DNA of 64,000 nucleotides from NCBI RefSeq assembly GCF_946479965.1, contig NZ_CAMLHX010000007.1, forward strand, positions 1 through 64,000, written 5' to 3'. The first letter of the stretch is position 1; each line of letters begins with the position of its first letter. This document shows, piece by piece, positions 19,665 to 27,782 of the stretch. The notes under the pieces were generated by a model that was given only the letters and a program-made list of their open reading frames with translations, had not been told where the DNA came from and made no database searches. The position numbers were made by a program, and so were the translations under genes. Origin of the DNA: an uncultured Mucilaginibacter sp. (GTDB lineage Bacteria > Bacteroidota > Bacteroidia > Sphingobacteriales > Sphingobacteriaceae).

Positions 19665-19877
19665 ATGGAAACTTTAAAATTCAAAACAAATATCAAATGC
19701 GGCGGCTGTATTGCAGCTGTTACCCCAACTTTAGATACGTTGCAAGGTGTTACCAAATGGGATGTGGACACCGCCAACCCCGATAAGATACTTACGGTAA
19801 CATCGGACGAAGGGTTGACCGAAAATGAGGTCATCAGTGCTTTAAAAGCCAAAGGCTATAACGCTGAAATAATTTAA
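19665..19877 (+). CDS. HMA-domain copper chaperone (CopZ-like)
   Basis: A 70-residue protein that is a single heavy-metal-associated domain. The metal-binding loop is KCGGC with Cys12 and Cys15, in place of the more usual MxCxxC (no Met before the first Cys). Such proteins bind one Cu(I) in the cytoplasm and hand it to the HMA domain of the export ATPase. It starts 16 bp after copA, so it is cotranscribed. The final residues (KAKGYNAEII) are standard for the fold. Confidence 0.9.
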   Translation: METLKFKTNIKCGGCIAAVTPTLDTLQGVTKWDVDTANPDKILTVTSDEGLTENEVISALKAKGYNAEII

Positions 19878-19899
19878 CCGTATTTTTGCTTAAATAAAA

Positions 19900-20463
19900 A
19901 TGATACTGCATATCAAAAATATGGTTTGTGACCGGTGTGTTATGGTGGTCAGGCAACAGCTGGAAAATATCGGGCTGGACGTTAGCGAGGTTAACTTAGG
20001 TAGCGCTACCGTTCAGCCCGAACCGGATGGAGTGCAACTGAGCCTTATCTCATCACAGCTTAAACTACTCGGCTTTGAATTGTTGGACAATGAAAAAGAC
20101 CAAATGGTAGAACGTATTAAAAGCCTGGTTATTGAAAAGGTACATTATAGTGATTTGGCGGATACCCATTTGAACTTTTCCCAATACCTATCGAAAGGTA
20201 TGAATAAAGATTATGCCTTCCTTAGCCGGATGTTTTCTGATGCGGAAGACACGACCATCGAAAAGTTTATCATTCAGCAAAAGATCGAAAAGGTAAAAGA
20301 GTTGCTGGATTACGGCCAATTGAATTTAAACGAGATCACCTGGAAAATGGGTTATAGCAGTAGTGCGCATTTATCCGCTCAGTTTAAAGCCGTCACCGGT
20401 ATAACCCCCAGCCAATTCAAAGCTTCTGAAAAGATGAATAGGAAAGCAATAGATAAAATTTAA
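19900..20463 (+). CDS. AraC-type regulator with N-terminal HMA-like domain
   Basis: A 187-residue protein. Residues 1-65 form an HMA-like ferredoxin fold with MVCDRC (Cys10, Cys13), and residues about 85-180 form an AraC-type DNA-binding domain, with the second helix-turn-helix (LNEITWKMGYSSSAHLSAQF) and the typical end VTGITPSQFK. The architecture suggests direct sensing of copper by the regulator, which then controls the copA set. It lies 22 bp after the chaperone gene. Metal sensing is inferred from the fused domain; no binding site in the DNA was identified. Confidence 0.85.
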   Translation: MILHIKNMVCDRCVMVVRQQLENIGLDVSEVNLGSATVQPEPDGVQLSLISSQLKLLGFELLDNEKDQMVERIKSLVIEKVHYSDLADTHLNFSQYLSKGMNKDYAFLSRMFSDAEDTTIEKFIIQQKIEKVKELLDYGQLNLNEITWKMGYSSSAHLSAQFKAVTGITPSQFKASEKMNRKAIDKI

Positions 20464-20516
20464 GAAAACTCGAAACAAGGGCATCGCATATCGAGTTATT
20501 TCATAAAGCTTTTACC

Positions 20517-20969
20517 ATGGAAAAGGGAAATTACAAAACATTTGTATTGATGCTGGTCATGTCGTTTATTATTATGTACGGCGTGATGTTTTTAAATGTA
20601 GATCAGGTTGATCATATTTATTTAAGTATGACCCGCTTTTACATGACATTAATGATGGTTGCCGCCATGGCCTTATTGATGTTGGCGATGATGCGGATGA
20701 TGTATAAAAATCGCAAATTGAACATGATTATCATTTTATCCAGTACCGCGGCTTTTGTTCTTTCACTCGTTGGCGTACGAACCCAGACCTTTGTTGGTGA
20801 TGTGCAATATATGAAAGGGATGATCCCGCACCATTCTATTGCTATCATGACCAGTAAAAATGCAAATATTAAAGACCCGGAAGTAAGAAAGCTCGCAAAT
20901 GGAATCATTGCAGCCCAAGAGAAGGAAATTGCTCAAATGGAAAGCATACTCAACCGGATAGATAAATAG
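20517..20969 (+). CDS. DUF305-family membrane protein
   Basis: A 150-residue protein with three transmembrane helices (about residues 8-27, 38-62 and 66-85) and a C-terminal DUF305 segment that has the MKGMIPHHSIAIM signature and a helical end (AAQEKEIAQME). The paired His and nearby Met residues suggest metal binding. DUF305 proteins often sit in copper clusters and are thought to bind copper in the periplasm. It begins a new group of genes 53 bp after the AraC gene. Confidence 0.85.
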   Translation: MEKGNYKTFVLMLVMSFIIMYGVMFLNVDQVDHIYLSMTRFYMTLMMVAAMALLMLAMMRMMYKNRKLNMIIILSSTAAFVLSLVGVRTQTFVGDVQYMKGMIPHHSIAIMTSKNANIKDPEVRKLANGIIAAQEKEIAQMESILNRIDK

Positions 20970-21024
20970 CTGAAAAATATAAATTTATAACGGAATTATA
21001 TAAACCATTTGGCTGTCTGATGTT

Positions 21025-21032
21025 TAACTTTG
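21025..21032 (+). promoter_or_regulatory. Probable -7 promoter element
   Basis: TAACTTTG matches the Bacteroidetes -7 consensus TAnnTTTG, 10 bp before the ATG at 21042, so the transcript would be nearly leaderless. A TTTG at 21008 is too close to be a normal -33 element. Confidence 0.4.
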
Positions 21033-21041
21033 TAAGTGAAG

Positions 21042-21518
21042 ATGAAAAGTAAAGCACTTTTATTGTTAGTTGTATTCATGCTAAACATCGCTACGGGGTT
21101 TGCTTGCGCTTTACGTATGTCCATCCACGAGCAGGAGGAAGGTACAGAACACCACCATGAAGGTAGAGAAGCTACAGAACATGCTCATCATGGTGAAGAA
21201 GCGAAGGAACATCACCATGAACACCAACAAGTATCTCCAACAGCTGTTCACGAGGAACCATTTTCGAGTAGGACTTATATTTCCCAAAACGATCCTTGCT
21301 GCCAGTCTGCAGTTAATAGTTTTAATGCTTTACCTAAAGTCACCCCGCAATCTGCTCAAATTATTTTACTTGCTCCTCTTACTTATATTGGTTCTTATCA
21401 CCATTCCTTTTTAGAACCAGTTACTGTTACTCAAGCCAATCGATTCATATTAATTGACGGCCGACGACGGCCTCCCACATACCCTATCCGCATCGCGCTG
21501 CAAAGTTTTCAGATTTGA
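21042..21518 (+). CDS. Secreted His-rich metal-binding protein
   Basis: A 158-residue protein with a signal peptide (about residues 1-20) and a region at about 30-65 very rich in His and Glu, built of HHH and HAHH clusters (for example EHHHEGREATEHAHHGEE). A CC pair follows at about residue 87. The frame also has a GTG two codons upstream; the ATG at 21042 is preferred because it sits at the right distance from a TAACTTTG element. His clusters of this kind bind Cu, Zn or Ni. I do not recognise a family. Given the neighbours it is probably a periplasmic copper buffer or sensor. Confidence 0.75.
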   Translation: MKSKALLLLVVFMLNIATGFACALRMSIHEQEEGTEHHHEGREATEHAHHGEEAKEHHHEHQQVSPTAVHEEPFSSRTYISQNDPCCQSAVNSFNALPKVTPQSAQIILLAPLTYIGSYHHSFLEPVTVTQANRFILIDGRRRPPTYPIRIALQSFQI

Positions 21519-21591
21519 TTAATTGATAGATCATTCGAACTATATGGCTTTGCCATGCTTCCATTTTCTATTACATTAATTCATTCAAATC

Positions 21592-22092
21592 ATGAAAAAA
21601 ATAATTTTGTTGGTTGCTTTCATTGCAACTGCATCAACACAAATACTTTTTGCGCAGGATACGAAATCAACTGCGCTTACAGCTTTACTAACTTCTTACT
21701 ACGATATTAAAGACGCTTTGATCAAATCAAATAGCGCCGTTGCTGCTGTCCATGCCGGAGAGTTTTCAAAGGCAATTACCGCTGTCGATATGAAATCGAT
21801 TCCCGCGGCCGACATGACCGCCTTTATGGCTGTACAGGATAAACTGGCTTTTGATGCCCGGCATATTTCCGAAAGCAAGGATATTGCCCATCAAAGGGAG
21901 CATTTCGCCAATTTTTCAGTTAACTTTTTTAAACTGGCCAAGGCGGTTAAATTAACTGATAAGCCGGTTTATTATGCTTACTGCCCGATGAAAAAGAGTT
22001 ATTGGCTATCCGCTGACGCAGCGATCAAAAACCCCTACTATGGCAGCCAGATGCTGACCTGCGGCAATGTTGCTGAAACCTTGAATAAATAA
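21592..22092 (+). CDS. DUF3347-family periplasmic protein
   Basis: A 166-residue secreted protein (signal peptide 1-21, cleavage after LFA). The mature part shows the DUF3347 pattern: a helical YYDIKDALIKSNSAVA start, the HISESKDIAHQREHF helix, and the YCPMKKSYW ... LTCGNV end with conserved Cys, Met and His. DUF3347 proteins are found in Bacteroidetes copper clusters and also as a domain of CusB adaptors, and are believed to bind copper in the periplasm. A second family member follows directly. Confidence 0.88.
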   Translation: MKKIILLVAFIATASTQILFAQDTKSTALTALLTSYYDIKDALIKSNSAVAAVHAGEFSKAITAVDMKSIPAADMTAFMAVQDKLAFDARHISESKDIAHQREHFANFSVNFFKLAKAVKLTDKPVYYAYCPMKKSYWLSADAAIKNPYYGSQMLTCGNVAETLNK

Positions 22093-22173
22093 CTAACAAA
22101 TTGCTAATTAATAAGTTATATACTGTACGCGGTGTAAGTCGTTCATGTATATTAACCCCAACACTATTTATAT

Positions 22174-22779
22174 ATGAAAAATCTAATCATTCTTTCTACT
22201 ATTGGCTTGCTGTCATTTTCAATGGTTGCCTGTAACCAAACTAATAAATCAACTCCCGGTAATGGTGACAGGGATTCCACTGCTGCAACAGCTACAACCG
22301 CTGCCACGCCACAATCAAAAACCGGCGGTGATCCAAAAACTTCCGTTTCTGTAAAGGAAATCGTTGGAATTTATCTCCAATTGAAAAACGCACTGAGCGA
22401 AGATAATAGCAATGCTGCGGCAACTGCCGGAAAAGCACTGTCTGATGGTTTTGCAAAACTTAATCAGTCTGTATTGACACCGGCGCAAAAGAAATCCTAT
22501 GCTGATATTGCCGGTGATGCAAATGAACACGCAGAACATATCGGTGCAAATGCAGGAAATATCAAGCATCAAAGGGAGCACTTTGAGACATTAAGCCAGG
22601 ATATTTATGATTTGGTGAAGGCGGGTGGTAATGCGGGTTACAAGCTCTACTTCGACCACTGCCCCATGTATAATGATGGAAAAGGTGCTGATTGGCTAAG
22701 CGATAAAAAAGAGATTCAAAACCCTTACCTGGGAAAATCTATGCCGACCTGCGGGGTTGTCAAAGAAGAATTAAATTAA
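22174..22779 (+). CDS. DUF3347-family lipoprotein
   Basis: A 201-residue lipoprotein with a lipobox MVAC (Cys20) after a hydrophobic signal, then a low-complexity Thr/Ala linker (about 25-50), then a DUF3347 domain with IKHQREHFETLS and the FDHCPMYN ... MPTCGVVKEE end. It has the same domain as its upstream neighbour but is membrane-anchored, so one form would be soluble and one fixed at the envelope. Its stop is 2 bp before the haem-binding gene. Confidence 0.88.
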   Translation: MKNLIILSTIGLLSFSMVACNQTNKSTPGNGDRDSTAATATTAATPQSKTGGDPKTSVSVKEIVGIYLQLKNALSEDNSNAAATAGKALSDGFAKLNQSVLTPAQKKSYADIAGDANEHAEHIGANAGNIKHQREHFETLSQDIYDLVKAGGNAGYKLYFDHCPMYNDGKGADWLSDKKEIQNPYLGKSMPTCGVVKEELN

Positions 22780-22781
22780 TT

Positions 22782-23246
22782 ATGCGTGCCCGCAATACAG
22801 TAATAATCATTGGCGCTGCAATTATAATAGGCATTCAATTTATTAGGCCTGAGCATAATGTAACCCGGCAAACTACTGAGACAGATATAAACCAGATCCT
22901 ACCTCTGCCGGAACGATTAAAAAGTATTTTAAAACGCTCGTGCTATGATTGCCATAGTAATACGACGCGTTATCCCTGGTATGCTGAAATACAACCTTTC
23001 GGGTGGTGGTTGGCCGGACATATTAAAGAGGGGAAGGAAGAGTTGAATTTTAATGAATTTGGTAATTATTCCCCGCGGAAACAGCAAAGCAAATTAAAGG
23101 CTATCGCTAATAGTGTAGAAGACAGAACGATGCCGTTAGGTTCGTATACGCTTATTCATCCTAACGCGAGACTTTCTGCCACAGAAAAGACTATGGTAAT
23201 CACATGGATGCAGAATATGAGAGATAGCCTCACCCAAATTAAATAG
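22782..23246 (+). CDS. Haem-binding domain protein (c-type, CxxCH)
   Basis: A 154-residue protein with an N-terminal hydrophobic anchor (about residues 5-20) and a periplasmic domain with one haem-attachment motif, CYDCH, followed by SNTTRYPWYAEIQP and a helical end with MPLGSYTLIHPNARLS. This is the haem-binding (cytochrome P460-like/DUF1924-like) domain family frequent in Bacteroidetes envelopes. In this operon it may pass electrons to or from the multicopper oxidase that follows 3 bp later; that link is inference. Confidence 0.82.
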   Translation: MRARNTVIIIGAAIIIGIQFIRPEHNVTRQTTETDINQILPLPERLKSILKRSCYDCHSNTTRYPWYAEIQPFGWWLAGHIKEGKEELNFNEFGNYSPRKQQSKLKAIANSVEDRTMPLGSYTLIHPNARLSATEKTMVITWMQNMRDSLTQIK

Positions 23247-23249
23247 AAA

Positions 23250-25883
23250 ATGAAAAGATTAATTTTATATCTCCTGACAATTAACTTAATAAGCACCGCA
23301 TATGCGGCGCATGAAATGGGTAATAAGCACGGCGGAGAAATATTACAGCAAGTGAGTTACACGTGCAGCATGCACCCGGAAATCCATAGCAGTAAGCCGG
23401 GAACCTGCCCGAAGTGTGGTATGGCGTTAATAAGGGAAAAGGCAAAATCCGTTGCCCCGTCCGGTCAAAAGTCACAGAAACCGGGTACTTTAAAAACTGG
23501 CTCTTCATCAGGTGGGCCGACCAAAAAAGCACCTATAAAACCTACAACTCCACCTAAGCCGATAGGAAACGTATTGGCACCCACACAGAACGGTAAGGAT
23601 TTGCCAGTGGAGAATAAAGTGGCACAGGATGAAAGCGCCATAAAAGGCGGCCACCCGGCAGAGAAGCCCGGGCCAACCCCCAAGCCTAAAAATGTGCGTT
23701 ACGATCTATATGTAAAGGACACGACCGTCAATTATTCAGGTAAACCCAAACGGGCAATTGCCATTAACGGCAGCATACCTGCACCTACACTAATCTTTAC
23801 GGAAGGGGATACCGCCGAAGTATACGTGCATAACCTGATGGATGAAGAAACATCAATCCACTGGCATGGGGTATTTCTTCCAAACGGAATGGATGGAGTA
23901 CCTTACCTGACACAAATGCCGATCAAAGGACACGCGACCTATCTCTACAAATTTAAAGTGATACAGAATGGCACGTATTGGTACCACAGCCATACGAGCG
24001 TACAGGAACAATGTGGGATGTACGGTGCATTGATCTTCAATAAAGTCAATGAGCCTGAAATTCCCACCATACCTGTGGTTTTAAGTGACTGGACGGACAT
24101 GAACCCGAAAGAGGTAGACCGGAGATTACACAATGCCTCCGATTGGTTTTCTATCAAAAAGGGTACTACACAAAGTTATACCGAAGCTATCAACAAGGGT
24201 TATTTCAAAACAAAGGTAGCCAATGAGTGGAAGCGAATGAACGCAATGGATGTAAGTGATGTTTTCTACGAACGTTTTCTAACCAACGGCAAGCAGACCA
24301 ACGAAGTAAAGCGCTTTAAAGCTGGCGACAAGGTAAAGCTTCGTATGGTAAACGGTGGTGCCTCGACCTACTTTTGGCTTACCTGGTCAGGTGGAAAAAT
24401 ATCGGTTGTCGGAAATGACGGAAATGATGTACAGCCTGTCGAGGTAGACCGGCTCATCATAGCCCCTGCTGAAACCTATGATTTGATCGTAACCATTCCT
24501 GAAAACATGAGCTATGAATTTCTCGCCACAGCCGAAGACCGTACAAAATCGACATCTCTTTGGTTGGGTCAGGGTATGAAGATGCCAGCGAAACCCTTGG
24601 GCAAGCTTAAATACTTTGAGGGAATGAAGATGATGAACGGCATGATGAAAATGAACGGCGATATGGAACCGATGGGCATGCAAATGAGCAACCAGCAAAT
24701 GGATATGAATGCCGTTATGTATCCTGAGATTACTGGTACGGATTATGGCCGTCAGAAAAACGAGGCTGTCATACCTGAAAATAAACCTGCTACGCAAGGC
24801 CACGAGGGGCATAATACGCAAAGCGCAAACAATAACAGTATGGCTGGCATGAATATGAGTAGTGATGATGCGGACATTGTAACGCTTAACTATGGGATGC
24901 TAAAGGCCACAGAGATAACTACGCTGCCGACCGGACCGCTTAAAGAGATGCGTTTTGAGCTTACAGGGAATATGAACCGATATGTGTGGACGATAGATAA
25001 TAAAACGGTTTCTGAAAGTGATAAAATTCTGATCAGGAAAGGTGAAAACGTCCGTATCGTATTATATAATAATTCCATGATGCGTCACCCTATGCACCTG
25101 CATGGGCATGACTTCCGGGTATTGAATGGACAGGGTAAATATGCGCCCTTAAAGAACGTGTTGGATATCATGCCGATGGAAACGGACACCATAGAGTTTG
25201 CGGCAACAGAGAGCGGCGATTGGTTTTTCCATTGCCATATTCTGTACCACATGATGAGCGGAATGGGTAAAGTATTCAGCTATATCAATTCTCCGCCTAA
25301 CCCGCAATTGCCAGATCCCAAATTTGCGCAGCGAAAGTTATTCAGTGATGACCGGATGTTTCATGTAATGGGAAACATTGGACTGGAAAGCAACGGAAGT
25401 GATGGTGAATTTATGGTCGCTAATACACGATACCGACTATCGACCGAATGGCGTTTAGGGCTGGAACCACACCATGGTAACGAAAGCGAAACATATTTTG
25501 GACGCTTTGTTGGGAAAATGCAATGGCTGTTCCCATTTATTGGTTTTGATTACCATCATAATAGGATGGAAAATGAAACAGAAAAAAACATGTTTGGCCA
25601 GCTCAGCAACCAGTCAAACCGAAAGGCTGCCGTGATCGGTGTTCAGTATACGTTGCCGATGCTGGTGACCGCAGAAGGCAGGTTGGACAGCAGGGGCAAA
25701 CTACGTTTTCAACTGATGCGGGAAGACATTCCGATTAGCAGCAGAGTACGCTTAAATGTTATGGGCAACACGGACAGGGAGTATATGGCGGGTTTAAGAT
25801 ATATCGTGACCAAGTATTTTTCATTTTCTACCCATTACGATAGCGACATGGGATACGGTGCCGGGGTTACATTGACGTACTAA
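23250..25883 (+). CDS. Multicopper oxidase fused to a heavy-metal-binding domain and a CopB-like outer-membrane tail
   Basis: An 877-residue secreted protein in three parts. After a signal peptide (1-20) comes a short heavy-metal-binding domain with YTCSMHPE (Cys39) and CPKCGM (Cys53, Cys56). A Pro/Lys-rich linker leads to a CopA-type multicopper oxidase with all four copper motifs: HWHG (204-207), HSH (246-248), HPMHLHG (613-619) and HCH (661-663), plus a Met-rich loop at about 455-495. Residues about 700-877 form a run of beta-strands with aromatic ends (RYRLSTEWRLGLEPH ... GAGVTLTY) resembling the CopB outer-membrane barrel. It probably oxidises Cu(I) to the less toxic Cu(II) in the periplasm. 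The fusion joins functions that are separate proteins (CopA and CopB) in proteobacterial cop systems. Confidence 0.88.
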   Translation: MKRLILYLLTINLISTAYAAHEMGNKHGGEILQQVSYTCSMHPEIHSSKPGTCPKCGMALIREKAKSVAPSGQKSQKPGTLKTGSSSGGPTKKAPIKPTTPPKPIGNVLAPTQNGKDLPVENKVAQDESAIKGGHPAEKPGPTPKPKNVRYDLYVKDTTVNYSGKPKRAIAINGSIPAPTLIFTEGDTAEVYVHNLMDEETSIHWHGVFLPNGMDGVPYLTQMPIKGHATYLYKFKVIQNGTYWYHSHTSVQEQCGMYGALIFNKVNEPEIPTIPVVLSDWTDMNPKEVDRRLHNASDWFSIKKGTTQSYTEAINKGYFKTKVANEWKRMNAMDVSDVFYERFLTNGKQTNEVKRFKAGDKVKLRMVNGGASTYFWLTWSGGKISVVGNDGNDVQPVEVDRLIIAPAETYDLIVTIPENMSYEFLATAEDRTKSTSLWLGQGMKMPAKPLGKLKYFEGMKMMNGMMKMNGDMEPMGMQMSNQQMDMNAVMYPEITGTDYGRQKNEAVIPENKPATQGHEGHNTQSANNNSMAGMNMSSDDADIVTLNYGMLKATEITTLPTGPLKEMRFELTGNMNRYVWTIDNKTVSESDKILIRKGENVRIVLYNNSMMRHPMHLHGHDFRVLNGQGKYAPLKNVLDIMPMETDTIEFAATESGDWFFHCHILYHMMSGMGKVFSYINSPPNPQLPDPKFAQRKLFSDDRMFHVMGNIGLESNGSDGEFMVANTRYRLSTEWRLGLEPHHGNESETYFGRFVGKMQWLFPFIGFDYHHNRMENETEKNMFGQLSNQSNRKAAVIGVQYTLPMLVTAEGRLDSRGKLRFQLMREDIPISSRVRLNVMGNTDREYMAGLRYIVTKYFSFSTHYDSDMGYGAGVTLTY

Positions 25884-26044
25884 CTATCCGTGGGATCTAA
25901 TATAAAATTCCGTTTGAGTTCTAACGTAAGAAAAGTGATCACAATCATTTTTTAAGCTACCGGTTATCATGGCAATGAGCTTCAAAATGAGATTAATTTG
26001 TATCAAGTAAAATCACATTTAGCTCAAACTTAAAATTAGAAATC

Positions 26045-26503
26045 ATGAAAAAAACGTATGCATTAGTATTGTTCATCATCACCATGATGACCGCCTTTAT
26101 GGTTAGCGCACAGGCACAGACAAAACAAGACCCAGCCCATAAAATTGTCATCGATGCAAAAGGTGGCATTCACAATCACAGCGGCACCAAACTTGGCTAT
26201 ATTGATAAAGAGGATATCGTCCGGAACAACCAGGGACAAAAATTATATTTCATTGATAAAGATGGAAATGTAATCACTGCGGACGGAAAAAAACTCGGAA
26301 AAGCCAAAAAGAACGGCGATTATTATAATATTAAAGGTGAAAATATACTAACAGTTAAAGATAAAAGTGCAGAAGAATGCGAGATCTTAGACCCTCAGGG
26401 ACATAACATGGGTACGACCCACAAAAATTACAAACAGCATGCTTGCGCCGCACATTGCTATTGGTTAATGCAGGCAGAGAAAAAACCACTGAAGAAATCA
26501 TAA
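26045..26503 (+). CDS. Secreted protein with repeated Gly/Lys strands, unknown function
   Basis: A 152-residue secreted protein (signal peptide 1-24, ending AQAQ). The mature part has several short similar units of about 18-20 residues built on GxKLGYIDKEDIV, GQKLYFIDKDGNVI and GKKLGKAKKNGDYY, which suggests a small repeated beta structure. Near the end it has a Cys/His cluster (KQHACAAHCYW) suitable for metal binding. I do not recognise the family. It begins a group of small genes between the oxidase and the second ATPase; a gap of about 160 bp precedes it. Confidence 0.72.
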   Translation: MKKTYALVLFIITMMTAFMVSAQAQTKQDPAHKIVIDAKGGIHNHSGTKLGYIDKEDIVRNNQGQKLYFIDKDGNVITADGKKLGKAKKNGDYYNIKGENILTVKDKSAEECEILDPQGHNMGTTHKNYKQHACAAHCYWLMQAEKKPLKKS

Positions 26504-26533
26504 TTATTTAATTGGCATTAAAAATTAAAGATC

Positions 26534-26761
26534 ATGATGTACTATAATGGCAACTTCGTGGGAATGCACCTTATATGGTGGTTCGTTTGGATGATACTAC
26601 TTTTCTGGATATTCGCAACACCTTATGACATCCCGGGCCAGCGAAAGAAAAAGGATTCGCCTCTTGACATTTTGCAGAAACGGTTTTCGTTGGGTGAGAT
26701 AACAGCAGAAGAATACCAGGAGATGAGGAAAGTTCTTGAAGATGGTTCGCAAAAGAAATAG
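26534..26761 (+). CDS. SHOCT-domain small membrane protein
   Basis: A 75-residue protein with one transmembrane helix (about residues 10-30) and a C-terminal SHOCT (short C-terminal) domain, seen as SPLDILQKRFSLGEITAEEY. SHOCT modules are short helical oligomerisation elements attached to many membrane proteins. Its exact role in metal handling is unknown; such genes are common in Bacteroidetes copper islands. Confidence 0.85.
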   Translation: MMYYNGNFVGMHLIWWFVWMILLFWIFATPYDIPGQRKKKDSPLDILQKRFSLGEITAEEYQEMRKVLEDGSQKK

Positions 26762-26784
26762 GCAAGACTATTTGCAATTGTAAA

Positions 26785-27318
26785 ATGAAAACAAAATCAA
26801 GAAGCATTCTTATTAATTCCACACCAGGAAAAGTATTTGCTCAAATGGATGATTTTTCCAAAGCAGGAATGCACATGAGCGAAAAGTCCATGATGATGAT
26901 GGGCAGTAAATTGACACTGCAGCAAATTTCATCTAACGCAACAGGGCTTGGTGCAACGTATCGCTGGTATGGAAAAATGATGGGAATGAATCTTGATTTT
27001 AGTGAAACGGTTACAAAATGGCAACCGCCCCAATATAAAAAATGGGAAACAGTGGGCGAAGCAAAAATTATTATCATGTCGTGGTACCGGATGTGGTTTG
27101 AAATAACACCTGACGAAAACGGAGCTATTGTTAAGCTATCAATCAGTTATTTGCCACCACCACAATGGTTTTATAAAGTTCTTTCTTTCTTTTTTGCAGG
27201 TTGGTACTGTAATTGGTGTTTAAGCAATATGCTGAACGATACAAAGCGGACATTAGAAAGAAACTCTGAAGGCATGAACGTGGGTGATAAATTTAAAAAA
27301 GCTGCTTCATATAAGTAA
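26785..27318 (+). CDS. SRPBCC-family (polyketide cyclase-like) protein
   Basis: A 177-residue protein with the SRPBCC layout: an N-terminal strand (RSILINSTPGKVFAQMDDF), a helix, several strands with GLGATYRWYGKMMGM and FSETVTKWQPPQYKKWE, and a C-terminal helix (about 135-175). The family binds hydrophobic ligands in a deep pocket. The sequence is rich in Met, including a run of four (MMMM) near residue 38 and a KMMGMNL stretch, which fits a copper setting but proves nothing. It lies 23 bp after the SHOCT gene. Confidence 0.78.
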   Translation: MKTKSRSILINSTPGKVFAQMDDFSKAGMHMSEKSMMMMGSKLTLQQISSNATGLGATYRWYGKMMGMNLDFSETVTKWQPPQYKKWETVGEAKIIIMSWYRMWFEITPDENGAIVKLSISYLPPPQWFYKVLSFFFAGWYCNWCLSNMLNDTKRTLERNSEGMNVGDKFKKAASYK

Positions 27319-27355
27319 TTATTAATCTCAAACTCTGCCAATTGATCCAATAATT

Positions 27356-27775
27356 ATGAGTATTAAGCCATATTCAGCAAGTGTACTTTCCTTAGGCGGT
27401 TTATTTCTGATGATGATGGGGTTATACTTTGTTTTTTTTCGGTCGCCTTTATTACCCGAAGACTTGCGCTATATGGAGACAACATTGAAAAGTGTAAAAG
27501 AGAATATACCAGGTTTAGCGAATTGGTTACAAAAGGTTTTTTGGGTAATGGGGGGTTACATTTTTACTACAGGATTACTTACAGTTTTTATATCGTTTAC
27601 TTCTTTCCGTATACGTACGCAGGAAGCATTTACCGTCGTTATTTTGGCGGGGGGCAGTTCCATAGTCTTAATGACCGCGATCAATTTTATAATCGGTTCT
27701 GACTTTAAATGGCTTTTGTTAATTTTTACACTACCCTGGTTAATTGCATTAATTCTTTACAAACTTCACAGATAA
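27356..27775 (+). CDS. Small polytopic membrane protein, unknown function
   Basis: A 139-residue protein with four hydrophobic segments at about residues 9-28, 55-80, 91-112 and 118-136. I see no metal motif and do not recognise the family. It stands between the SRPBCC gene and the CopB-type ATPase, only 7 bp before the latter, and is therefore almost certainly in the same transcript. Confidence 0.7.
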   Translation: MSIKPYSASVLSLGGLFLMMMGLYFVFFRSPLLPEDLRYMETTLKSVKENIPGLANWLQKVFWVMGGYIFTTGLLTVFISFTSFRIRTQEAFTVVILAGGSSIVLMTAINFIIGSDFKWLLLIFTLPWLIALILYKLHR

Positions 27776-27782
27776 ATACGAA

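Noticed and set aside
24600..24720. Met-rich stretch of the oxidase as a separate repeat
   Set aside because: It is an ordinary Met-rich loop of CopA-type oxidases, not a DNA repeat.
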